Part shown: in pieces, positions 51,882 to 62,885 of the stretch
Position numbering within the stretch: the stretch's first letter is position 1
Layout: the number at the start of each line of letters is the position of its first letter
From: Calophaca sinica
Taxonomy: Eukaryota; Streptophyta; Magnoliopsida; Fabales; Fabaceae
Direction of reading: 5' to 3'
NCBI GenBank assembly: GCA_037113605.1
Contig: CM073733.1
Location: 32,827,501-32,891,500 of the forward strand
DNA length: 64,000 nt
Made by a program: the position numbers and the translations under genes
Notes under the pieces: generated by a model
Databases searched by the model: none
Seen by the model: only the letters and a program-made list of their open reading frames with translations
What the model was told of the DNA's origin: nothing

Positions 51882-52108
51882 TACTATGCATTGTTTGCCA
51901 AGGGAGAAACTAGTTGTGTTTCATAGAAATATAATATAATAGCCGGTAATAAGATATTGAGATATGCATTATGCTAGACTAGACTAACATGTTATTTGGC
52001 CAGAAATTTCAAATATTGCACCTCATATGTTGAAGCCAAGAGGCTTTTCTTAATATAATTTATTATCCTTTGATTCTGCACTCATTAAAGAAGAGAAATT
52101 ATATAATG

Positions 52109-52836
52109 GGTTAATTACGTTTTTTCGTCCCAAAAAATTAGCAAATATTCAATTTTAATCCATAAAGTTTAAGAAGTGTTTTTTTTATTAGAATTTGGGT
52201 TTGAGCCTAACTCAACCCCAAAAGCTAGTTCATAGGGTGAGGACTGCTCCCCACTTATAACCACTAGCCAGACCATCTCATTCTTTCTCCCCTCTCACGC
52301 CCAGGACTAGACAACTGGAACGTGACCCGAGTGGCCTGATAACGGGTGGCCCAACAAATGGATCTATAATAGGCTCTGATACCATATTAGAATTTGGGTT
52401 TGGCCTAACTCAACCCCAAAAGTTAGCTCAAAGGGTGAGGACTACTCCTCACTTATAACCACTAATCAGGCCATCTCATTCTTCCATATGAGACTTCTAA
52501 CATTTTTTGTCCCGAATATTTTAAAATGTGTTGCAATTGATTCTCGTTGTTTTGTTTTATTCCCTATGATATCATTTTTTTCTTCTTCTTGTTTGATTCC
52601 ATGTATAATCCCTGTTTGATGATAGGGATTTTTTTTTTTTTTGGTAAGTGTTTGATGATAGGGATTAAAACCAAAAAACAGATATTCCGAAATTATATTA
52701 TTATAGGGACTGAAATAAAATACCGAGGACTAATTGTGACACATTTTAAAAAAATTGGGGACAAAAAAATACTTTTTAAACTTTAGAGACTAAAACCGAA
52801 TATTCACTAGTTTTGATTCGAAAAACTTAATTAACC
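52109..52836. mobile_element. Inverted-repeat MITE interrupted by a TRIM element
   Basis: The ends GGTTAATTACGTTTTTTCG (52109) and CGAAAAACTTAATTAACC (to 52836) are inverted repeats. Inner arms match as well, e.g. AAGTTTAAGAAGTGTTTTT against AAAAATACTTTTTAAACTTT. The TRIM at 52187-52502 splits it with a TTTTTT duplication. Confidence 0.75.
52187..52502 (-). mobile_element. TRIM (miniature LTR retrotransposon), complete, minus strand
   Basis: Same family as 50010-50342, inverted. The LTRs are 52502-about 52387 and about 52290-52187 on -. The PBS is TGGTATCAGAGCC (52385-52373 on -), the perfect complement of the initiator-methionine tRNA 3' end. The internal segment is shared with the other copy (words such as GGGCCACCCGTTATC). 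It is flanked by TTTTTT on both sides (52181-52186, 52503-52508). Confidence 0.88.
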
Positions 52837-52894
52837 TTTACATAATTTATGGGCAAATGTTTCAATATGGCTGAAAACACTAATACAAATTAAG

Positions 52895-53245
52895 GATTTA
52901 AAATCGGTTATTTAGGGGTTTAAAATCGGTTGGACAACCGATTTAAATGCTCCGGATTTAGTACGTTTGGACTTTTTAAATCGGTTATTTAACCGATTTA
53001 AATTTAGTTTTTAAATCGGTTATTTATACTAACCGATTTAAAAAGTCTAGTTTATGGCTAGAATTTGTTCTTTAAATTAGGATTTTTAAATCGGTTGTTT
53101 AAAAACAACCGATTTAAAAGACATTTTGAATCAGTTATTTTTGTACAACCGATTTAAAAGGTCACATTTTAAATCGGTTGTTTACAAAAAACCGATTTAA
53201 AATGACTTTTTAAATCGGTTGTTTGTAAACAACCGATTTAAAATG
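52895..53245. repeat. CACTA left subterminal hairpin repeats
   Basis: At least six pairs of TTTAAATCGGTTRTTT and its complement AACCGATTTAAA, with loops of a few bases, so that each pair forms a short hairpin. The matching block is at 59665-59870. Such motifs are binding sites for transposon-encoded proteins in En/Spm-type elements; that role is inferred here. Confidence 0.9.
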
Positions 53246-53485
53246 TAATTTTTTTTATTTTAAATTATTTTTACAGCAACCATATTTACCTGTAAATCTA
53301 ATACAAAATTTTTCCAGCAACAACCAGAACAACCACAGCAATAAACTGTTTCCAACAACCAAATACAAACTAAAACTAAACCAAATCAAATACAAACTAA
53401 AACTAAAACTAAAACTAATGTTCAAATACAAACCTAACTAAATAAAAAAACACAAACTTAAACTTAAAATTAAACTTGAACTTTA

Positions 53486-56260
53486 CTATTTGTTTTTTCC
53501 ACCATTTTTTCTATTCTTTTTCCTCTTTGGGTTGTATTTCAACTCGGTATAAAATTTGCAAAAAAATTCTGCCCAGAGTTGTCTTATGGTCAAAAGCTCA
53601 TCATTTGACATTGGTGTTGTGTCATTGAATACCTGTAAAAAAAAAATATAAACACTAGTTAATATAACCAAAATAATGCTTAATTAAGTACGAAATCAAT
53701 TAAGCTTATTGAGTTTTTAAATATTACCTCCATCCAATTTTCGGTTATCCCCGCCGAGATAATGGTCATCATATTCCTCATGACATATATCCCACATGCC
53801 CACCCGTCGGTTTGATAAGCCACCTACAAATAAATATAAAAGTTGTGCACTCATTTAATATTAAATATCCTAATATTTGTAAATGAATATTTTTAATTTA
53901 AACCACTTACCCTGGGCAACATCCATTCAGGCGGATTATTTCTCCTAATTCTTTTAAGCTTGTTATATCCATCGATTGCACTGATAAAAAAAATATTCAT
54001 GAAAAGTTAAAGTTCTAAAATTATATCATAAAGTATATGTTAAGAATTAAATTGAATCTTACTTATTAATTCTTTCTACAATGGTTTGATTAGGCCGATA
54101 ACCCAGGGAGCACAACCAGACGACAACGTGATCTTCAGGACAAATAATGGCCAACTGCCAATGGTCACTGCAATATTGGACAACAATAATGGTATGAAGA
54201 AACAGACAAACAAAAGAAAACTATATAAACACACGTAAATGAACTTACCTATAGCAGTATGGTGCTAAATAACATTGTCTCTTCTCTTCCCACATCTTGT
54301 TCTGGATGTATGCTTGAATTTCCTCCAATTTTTTGGGAGCAGACTTGGGACATAAAGAACCAATCTGGTAAGGCGAAAAAATTTCGTACCTTTCATCATA
54401 TCCCCTATCCTTACATAGGCGCCAACAGTACCTAATATATTGAAAAATACATTAATTAATATTACAAATGATTTAAGCATGCTTACAATATAAACTTAGA
54501 ATGACATATACTTACGAGCCCCATAATGCCAGGTGGCATAATTCAAGCCAACGTCCACCCATAGTAATGTCGGTTATCTCCTTCTCACCAATCCAATAAT
54601 GTTCAACGGACACGGGGTCATAATCCATCAGTAGCCCCTGTGACTGGCCCCCAAAGTCATATAACATGGCAGATAACTCTCTCAACCAATTAGTGTGGGT
54701 TGGCATCCTCGGTTGGGATGGTGAGCAACTGTCCTTAGCGCTTTCGTGCATAGGAATCTTCATAGAGTTGAAATTTGGCGGATGAGGTTGACTTACACAA
54801 GCCATATTTGCAAGTCTCTGCAAAATGAAATTTTATAAATGAATAACCTTCGCAAATTTACTTACTGAATTTATATTATAGCATTTTATACATACCTCAG
54901 CTACTGTCTTCTCTATCCTCTGACTAATTGTCTCCTGTAACTCTTGCATGTTGATGGCTGCGGGCTGACTTACGCAACCCTGAGTTGCAAGTCTCTGTAA
55001 ATGAAATTTTATAAATTAATATCTTCCTAAATCTAGTTAAACTAACTGCTTATTTTATATTGTAACATATTATACATACCTCGGCTACCGCCTTATCTAC
55101 CCTCTTATTAAAGGTCTCCTCAAACTGCTGCATCAGCATTGCCTTGAAGGACTCCATCTCTGCATAGGCTTTTGCTTTGCCACGAGGTGCAGCACTTCCA
55201 TAATATGTCTTTAGACCGACACCAAAAGGGGCAACGCGGGGACGGCCACCGTGATCAGGTGTCCCAATGGCAGTAGTCAGGATATCCATACGTGTATCAG
55301 GAACAAAAGTTCCTTGAGTGGCCTGATCCACAAGGTCATCCTGCCAACATATATGGTTTAAGTCAATATTATGCAAGGCATTAAACTAAAAATGATATAT
55401 TGAAAGTTTTACTTACAATTTTTGAGGCAACAGTGGCTGTCTCCTCGTTTATATACCCTCCGGTTGGCTTTATTCGGGCCAACTTCCACTGCTCGTGACG
55501 TGGTGGAGAATCAACATCATCTACCGTCAACAGCATATTGCCACTATCTTTTTGCATTTCCTTCAACCTATTCTCCTTCTAGGTGGCCTTCAAATATGCA
55601 TAACCACCACGAGAAGTTCTGTGGTAGTACTTTTTCTTGGCCTGGTTTTGTTTTCCCTTTACTCTTTTCTCCTGTTACAAATAACGTACATGTAAATTAG
55701 CTAAACGTAAAATCAATTAACATGAGAAATTAAGAAAAAATACTAACCAAAAACTGAGGCTCATGTCGACTCTTCACAAACAACTCCCATGTTTCTTCTG
55801 AAATGCCTTTATACTTATGACATGGGGTCTTATATCCGTCCTTGTCACCAGGGCCAAAAACATAAGTCCTGGTGAGCAGAGTCTTGTGTGACTTCCAACG
55901 TGCAGCAGCATAAGATAGCCATATCTTCTTAAGCCCCTTATCGCCAGGGTCAACATCAAATGTTTCCTTAAATAGACAATAAAATGATATTAGTAATAAA
56001 CAGATTTAGTTAAGTGGTATAAGAAATTAAAGGAGTTTGTAAAAAGAGGTATTACCGTCACATCCTGCCAAATGCAGTTTTTTGTGCCGTCATCCACGTT
56101 CTCCCATTCATTTACCAATATGCTAACCTTGTTTCTAGCCAACATAGCCACAAATGTCTTGAACTTAGTTGCATAGTTCCCTATAGGCTGGCCTGTCTCC
56201 CCATCAAACTCAATTGGATACCTATATCGGTCGGACGCCTAGAAGTCAACTCGACAAGAA
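53486..56260 (-). pseudogene. CACTA second gene: Transposase_24-like region joined to Ulp1-like (C48) protease
   Basis: A multi-exon minus-strand gene. Exons near 56230-55950 and 55930-55770 read GNYATKFKTFVAMLARNKVS, LKKIWLSYAAARWKSHKTLL and CHKYKGISEETWELFVKSRH, the pattern of plant transposase family 24. Exons near 55560-55050 hold VDSPPRHEQWKLARIKPTGG, and a coiled-coil exon appears duplicated (55080-55140, 54900-54960). The 3' exons carry a Ulp1-type protease: DHWQLAIICPEDHVVVWLCS (about 54170-54080) supplies His, and VAYQTDGWACGIYVMRNM (about 53825-53770) supplies Gln and Cys. The usual Asp position reads CSL. It ends in a basic tail (KYNPKRKKNRKNGGKNK, 53486). One in-frame stop (near 55580) suggests decay. 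Exon borders are approximate. Confidence 0.7.
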
Positions 56261-56435
56261 GTGGTCGATCTAGTCTTCTTTTTGTAGATGTTGTACTATC
56301 TACAGGATCTCGCCATGATATCTGTTTAGAAGACAAAAGATAAATGTCGAAACAATAATATAGGACAAAGCAAAGATATAAATCATTAATAAACACAAGA
56401 ATAGCATATAAACAAACAGGTATTAACCTTTAAAT

Positions 56436-58523
56436 TTATTCCATGGGTGAAATACAGATGTTTTCCCATATCCCTTCATTATGATCACCACGAGTGGTAC
56501 GTACATCGTCCACATCCCTTTCTTCAATGAAAGTAGGAATTTGTGTTGTGAAGGAAGGAGTCTCGGAAATATTAAGGGTTGAATCTTCATTTTCATTATT
56601 ATCATGAACGTTTTTTCCTTGTAAGACCACTGACCAATTTTTTCTAGAAGGATCATTGACATAAAAAACTTGTTTTGCTTGTTCAGCCATGATGAAAGGC
56701 TCGTCCTTGTAACCTACTTTGTCAAAGTCCACCAATGTAAAACCCATTTCATCGGTTGTTACTCCACTGTTACTATTAACCCACTTACATTTAAAAACAG
56801 ACACCTTAAATTTGCAGTAATCAAGCTCCCAAATCTCTTCAATTACCCCAAAGTAAGCTATGGATGCAAGAATGGGGTTTTTATCCCTTGAACTAGAGAA
56901 ATGCATTGAAGAAGCCATTACCATAACCCCACTGTTTTGAACGGTACTCTTGTCATCCTGTGACTTTGTGTAAAAGGAAATATTGTTTATATCGTACCCA
57001 CTCCAACACAAGACATTAAAACTAGGTTCATGTGCTATCCTACTTAATGTATCAGAAGCAGTATCATATTCATTCATAACCTGTGCTTTGAACCAAGATA
57101 GGAATGTCTTGTTATGCTCTTTCAACACACTTTTTTCGTTCATTCGAGGGTTACTGGCCTTGACAACTCTTTTGTGAGCTTCTAAGTAAGGTATAACCTC
57201 AACATTGTTATTCAATATATACAGATGTGCTTGAAGCACCTCCACACGACTCATGCTCTTAACGGTTAACCCTCGTGTACCCCTACCTTCATATCTTCCA
57301 ACATGACGAGTCTTAGGAATCCCTACACGACTCACGCAACTTGAAATTTTCATTAGAATATGCATCGAACACATCAACGCCCTCATCCCACAATTTCCTC
57401 AAGTCTTCAATCAGGGGACTTAGGAAAACATCTATGTCATTTCCAGGTTGTTTCGGGCCCGAAATCATCATGGATAACATCATGTATTTGCGTTTCATGC
57501 ACAACCAAGGAGAAAGGTTGTACACTACCAAGACAACAGGCCATGAACTGTGGTTGGTACTTAAGTTACCATACGGATTCATTCCATCAGAAGCAAGCCC
57601 AAACCTAATGTTTCTTGGCTCATTGCCGAAATCTGGAAACAGAGTATCAATTTTCTTCCATTGCAAAGAATCGATAGGATGGCGAAGTTGGCCGTCACAC
57701 TTCCTCTCATCCACATGCCATCTAATACTCTTTGCGTCTTTTTCATTGGCAAACAGTCGCTTCAATCTTGGAATTATTGGAAGATACCATAAAACTTTTG
57801 CAGGCGGACCCTTTGTGCTCTCATCGTCAATCGGCCAACGCGTCGTCCCTTCACCTTGTAGCGGGATAGCCCACACGTGAGGCACTTGTGAACATTTTCA
57901 AACTCTTTTTGGTACAATATGCAGTCTTTGGGGCATGCGTGTATTTTCTTATTCTCCACACCCATCGGACACAGGGTCTTCTTCGCATCATACGCACTTC
58001 GGCAAGAATGTATTGCCCTCTGAAGCATATCTTTCAACAACTCAAGCAAGTCGGTGAAGCTCTTGTCAGTCCACCCATTTATTGCCTTCAAATTAAACAA
58101 TCTCAACACGGCAGACAACCGTGTGAATTTTGTGCACCCCTTATACAAAGCCTCTTCATTGTCTTTTGTCAAGGATTCATAAACATGTGCTCGTTTAAAA
58201 GACTCATGTCCAATATCACGGATCGTGTCTTCTAACCGATCGTCCATTTCTACTTCAGCTTTCTTTTCTTTAGACACACTTGACATTTCCTTCTTCTCAC
58301 CATGCCATGTCCATGTTGTATAACTACTGCAAATCCCATGGACAATTAGGTGTTCCCGTATTTTGTCGACTATTTGTGGTGTCTGGTTCACACAAATAAC
58401 ACACGAACAAGAAAATGTTCCGCCACTTTTAGGAAGCTTTGTTTGAGCAAAATTCAGAAATTCTTCTACTCCCTTCTCGTACTCTTCACTCAATCGATTT
58501 TGTTGCATCCAACTACAATCCAT
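56436..58523 (-). pseudogene. CACTA TNP2-type transposase, frameshifted and internally deleted
   Basis: Starts at ATG 58523 (MDCSWMQQNRLSEEYEKGVE), the usual start of the transposase-associated domain, with CSCVICVN. Next is the TNP2 core: LFNLKAINGWTDKSFTDLLE, KKIHACPKDCILYQKEFENV and CLTCGLSRYK. A frameshift follows near 57840, after which PAKVLWYLPIIPRLKRLF, RFGLASDGMNPYGNLS and SGPKQPGNDIDVFL continue. At about 57330-57345 the core stops after NENFKLR and jumps to GRYEGRGTRGLTVK and the C-terminal DUF4216-like part (KNPILASIAYFGVIEEIWEL, GFTLVDFDKVGYKDEPF). The remainder of the catalytic domain and the DUF4218 region are missing, so it cannot encode active transposase. Confidence 0.85.
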
Positions 58524-59664
58524 AACTAAGTTTTGAAAAAAAATAACACACTTCACAAAGTATTACAAAATATTAAGGTTAGGAGATAATGTTGGCTTGA
58601 TGCCTTTAGAAATAACATCAAATCTAATTATTTATAGAACCACCATGCAGTAGATCTCGAAATATCTTTTTGAAAATACTTCAACTTGAACAAAAAATAT
58701 AAGATTTGGTTCTCTCATGAAGAATTGCTCAAACTCCTGCCCGACACCAAAAAGAAAAAAAAAACAACCATAGTTCTATATGATATATGATTGTTTCTCA
58801 TCAGCATATGAGAGAAATTAAGGAATTCAATATCCAACTAATCTCCACAGATTAGAATCTAACATAGAGAAATATTTTATCAGAATGTTTTTTCATTCCC
58901 TTAATTTACTACAAAAAGATAAGTTTTACTGTGGCTTTTTATTCAAATACATTGTACAAAAGTGAAGAAATGACTGATGATAAAAAAAGCTAAGATGATG
59001 GATATGTTTGAAAGCAGTAGCATCAGTCTATAAAGGAAGCAACTATAACAAATGCACCACGGCAATTGGTCATATAATAATAAATTTATAATAAGCAGGG
59101 ACCAATATGCTGTTGACCAAATCAAATGCTTTGGAAAAATATCATCACAGATATGGAAATTCAAATTTGCCACCTCTTGCATATTCACAAACCATTTTCA
59201 CATTAACATCCATCAAGTGCAAACAAAACGCTGTGCAGATATATCAAATTATATGGCATTTCAGCATGGAAAAGGGGGAAAAAATTAAAAAAGTGAAAAC
59301 AGCGTACCGGGCCAGAAGCAAAAATTCAAAGCGTCCAACACAGGGAATGGAATCGATGGTGCTCACCACTTTCTCAATTCCTGAAAACGACAGCAACAAA
59401 GCACAGGGCGGCTTGAAGAATAAACCAAAGGAGGACGAATGGCAGGGCGGCTTGAAGGAGAACGAATGGTCGCGGTGGCTTGAAGGAGAACGGCGAGCAA
59501 AACCCTACGCGAGCAAAACCCAATGCGAGCTTGAAGATGGAGGCACGACGGCGAGGATAGAGGCACGGCGGCGAGGAGAGATTCTCACTAAAATGCGTTT
59601 GAGACCACTGTAGGGTTTGAGAGGGAAAAGAAGAGGGAAAAGAAAAATAACTATCGTGTGGGTC

Positions 59665-59870
59665 TTCTAAATCGGTGATTATATTGACAGATTTAAAATA
59701 TTGCGTATTTTAAATCGGTCATCATAAACAACCGATTTAAAAGCCCATTTAAATCGGTTCTTTATCACAACCGATTTAAAATGTGTATCATAATGTTAAA
59801 ACTTTAATTTAATTTCAAAAATGCCACCGCATTTATTTTTAAATCGGTTGTTTAAAACAACCGATTTAAA
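59665..59870. repeat. CACTA right subterminal hairpin repeats
   Basis: About three to four pairs of TTTAAATCGGTT and AACCGATTTAAA separated by short loops, matching the left array at 52895-53245. Confidence 0.9.
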
Positions 59871-60254
59871 ATCCCTGTTCCGAAAGGTAATTTCGCAGTA
59901 GTGAAAGGAATGAGCCTGTTTGTATACATGTTAAAAATGGTGGGTATGAATTCAAATTTTATCTTCAGTGAGAAGCGTCAAATTGTTACTTCTAACCAAA
60001 CTTACATTTAGTGGCCAGTTAACACACACAAATTGGTGACAGTGTCAAAGTTGGGCTGTTGGACTAACGGCAGTAAAGTGGGTGTGGCGGTGGAGGTGGA
60101 GACGCTTATTATTTGCATGTGAGAAGGACCTTGTGACAGAACTGGAACAGCAGGTTGCACATGCATGTCTCTCCCCAAAGGGACGAACGCGATTCTGTTA
60201 AGTAAGGTTACATGCAACTGATATATATCTTTGAATCAACAAATCCGGGTTTGG

Positions 60255-60815
60255 ACCTATAGAAAGCTCTCGGCAGGTTATGGAAATGTGCAATTCCATC
60301 CAAGGTCCAAGTTTCCATTTGGAGGTTGTTTCAAGATAGGTTGCCAACTCGGGAAACATTGCACCGTAGAGGTATAATCTCCGAAAGCCAAGGTACTTCT
60401 CCTACACTGTGTGGTCTGCAATATATTCTTGGTTGGGGTTCAATGGAGCTTATCACTACGAAGGGGTTCCACATTTTCTACAACATGGTGCGGTTTAAAG
60501 GGAAGAAACTAAAAAGGGTTAGGTATCTAATGTGGGGTGTTGTTGTATGGTCCCTTTGGCTGTTAAGAAACATAATCCTCTTCAAAGAAGGAGTGGTTGA
60601 TTATAGTTATGTAATAGCACAAGTAAAAACATTATCTTGGAGGTGGTTCATATGTAAGGAAGTTATACACTCTATTTATTCATTTTCAGACTGGTATGTC
60701 AGTCCTTTGAATTGTCTCCAGGTGGTATAAGTATCGTACTTTGATGTAACGTGTTTGAATACCTCTTATACTCCTTTTAATAAAATCTTTTTGCTTATAA
60801 AAAAAACACACACAA
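60255..60815 (+). mobile_element. LINE 3' end, 5'-truncated
   Basis: Reads a zf-RVT-type segment (LWKCAIPSKVQVSIWRLFQD, then RLPTRETLHRRG), then WGVVVWSLWLLRNIILFKEG, VKTLSWRWFICKEV and SFSDWYVSPLNCL up to a stop near 60730. A short 3'UTR follows, ending AATAAAATCTTTTTGCTTAT and an A-rich tail (60799-60815). It is the same family as 33950-34592. Frames change near 60320 and 60400. Confidence 0.82.
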
Positions 60816-61256
60816 AACAACACGCTATAATTTTTTCAGCGAATGACTTCGAGAAGAACAAGAACGACTTCAAAGTTGCAGCATGAGTATACTTGATTTC
60901 TCAGGACCGTTTACTTTAAGAAAATATTTTGTGTTTTCATTTCATATTTTCATTTTCTGTGCGAATATTTGAAAACACGAAACAGGTTGAAAATAAAGTA
61001 CAATTTTGTAATTAAAATTAAAAACAAATGTTTTCTTAATGTAAGGAGACCCTTGTTTGTCCTTTTTTCCCACCATTTTTTTGTTCATGTGTATTTTGAA
61101 ATTATTATTAGTACCATTATAAGCTAAATGCATAATAAAACTCCTATTATAACTTCAAAAATCTTATTTTCACAATTTACGAGAAAAAATTATATAAGAT
61201 GCATTCTATCTTACTAAACCAATTTAGACCACGCAATCAAGAGCTTGTAGAGCATA

Positions 61257-61401
61257 CTCCTTTCGGTCTAAAATATAAGTAAAAAAAGTCTCAAAAATAT
61301 AAGTAAAAAGTCTATGTATTTGCTCTAAATTTGGACCAAACACATAAATTTTTTACTTATATTTTAGAGATTTTTTTGCTTATATTCCAGACCAGAAGGA
61401 G
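61257..61401. mobile_element. Stowaway MITE
   Basis: 145 bases flanked by TA (61255-61256, 61402-61403). The ends CTCCTTTCGGTCTAAAATAT and CTTATATTCCAGACCAGAAGGAG-type right arm are inverted repeats, and the whole element folds into a hairpin. Confidence 0.85.
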
Positions 61402-62885
61402 TAAATATTATTGGATCCATATAAGAAGCGCAGGTCTAAGCATACACACAGCAAACTAATTTTTCAAATATTAAGAGGTTTGGGTTTGGACAATGATTTT
61501 AAAGCAACATGCAGCTAAGACGCCGGACGTATAATTAACATACCTTCAAGCAGGAAATTATAGAGTACTGTATTCCCTTAGAATCTTCCCTAGCCAACAT
61601 CCGATGAATTTAGACAGATCCATATAGTAGTAATTAAAGAAATGATTAATAATTTAATAGGCTTTTAGAAGTAAGTTTATATTTTTGTTTTTGTCTAAAG
61701 AGGTCTAAAAAAGGCAGGGGGGACAAGAAGAGGATTACATGGAAGGTGATAGTGCCGATTTTTTAACTTGACATGTGTGGTCACACTCATTGTTGCATTC
61801 ATGCAAGACAACCATTCAAATTGTCCACAGCCACATGATTTTTATTAGAATAATAATAAAAGCCCAAAACAAATTGCCAATGAATTGCTCCAAAGGCCTA
61901 CATAATGTTAGAAGGAAAAAACCATAATATATTAGGTGGGAACAGAAGAGAAGGGGCAGCACATATCATCTCTCGACTAACACACAATAAATTAATTCCA
62001 AGGTACTCAAACAAACCTTTGAAAAATAAACTGAAAAAAAAAAAAAAGATTTCGACAGATCAAATGCCCCACTTGATCTTTGAAATTATTAGAATGTATC
62101 ACTCTATATAAACCTCACATTATCAATATTTCAAAATCCCTAAAAATTCCAAAACGTTAATCAAGTTAATTCGTGGATCGTTTTTCTGTTTGAATTTGTT
62201 AATAAATACATCACTGACAGATAGACAAATTTGATTAATATTTTACAATTCTAAAAATCATTTTGAGATATTGATAATGTGATAATTAAGTTATACAATT
62301 CTACAAATTTCAGAGATTAAACTGGGTATTTACTCGACCTTTCCATGGCCATCACCCCATTTAAAAGCAAAATGAAAATAATTATTGATGGTTATGAGAA
62401 AGTGGGGGGTGGGACAAGATGAATTGAAATTCTAAAAGGAAGACAATAAATAGGCCGTGATATTAGCTACGGATCAGTAAATACAAAATGAAGGATCTGA
62501 AAAGATTGACCCGAGTCTCCTCCATGCATCCTTTCGTTTCAAAGAAATTAAAAATTAAAATAAAATTGAACTGAAATAATTAGATTCTCATTGTCCCTTA
62601 TCCCAATCTCCTATGAAACCGCACTTCAAATGGTGACCATTTGAAAAGCCTAAAACAACGAAAAAAACCCCAACAAAACATCAGAGAGGCAACACAGAAA
62701 GAAGAAAGTTTTTTATTCTCCACCCAATAATGTCCCTAATAAGCAGCTTTCATGAACAAACTTCCTCCTCTCTTAAAATTCTCCATTTTCCATCCTTCCA
62801 TTGCAATTGAAATAACTTGAAAATTATATATATCACTAATCTAATTAAAAATTTAAACTTTTTGGTAACTACTCTTACAGCTAAA
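61402..62885. other. Intergenic DNA and 3' flank of the NOOT/BOP-like gene
   Basis: No gene is seen. The part nearest 62885 should contain the 3'UTR of the minus-strand gene. A-runs at 62035-62047 and low-complexity AT-rich DNA are otherwise all that is visible. Confidence 0.45.

Larger units (their letters stand above)
52878..59903 (-). mobile_element. 7-kb CACTA transposon with damaged genes
   Basis: The ends are CACTAATACAAATTA at 52878 and TAATTTCGCAGTAGTG ending 59903, flanked by AAA on both sides (52875-52877, 59904-59906). Subterminal arrays of AAATCGGTTGTTT/AAACAACCGATTT lie inside both ends. Two genes on the minus strand are a TNP2-type transposase (56436-58523) with frameshift and internal deletion, and a downstream Transposase_24/Ulp1-like gene (about 53486-56260). 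The transposase damage makes this copy nonautonomous. Confidence 0.92.

Noticed and set aside
59107..59613. 168-codon frame on + at the right end of the large CACTA element
   Set aside because: Repeats GGLKE-type words and lies in the transposase gene's 5' flank; no recognisable domain.
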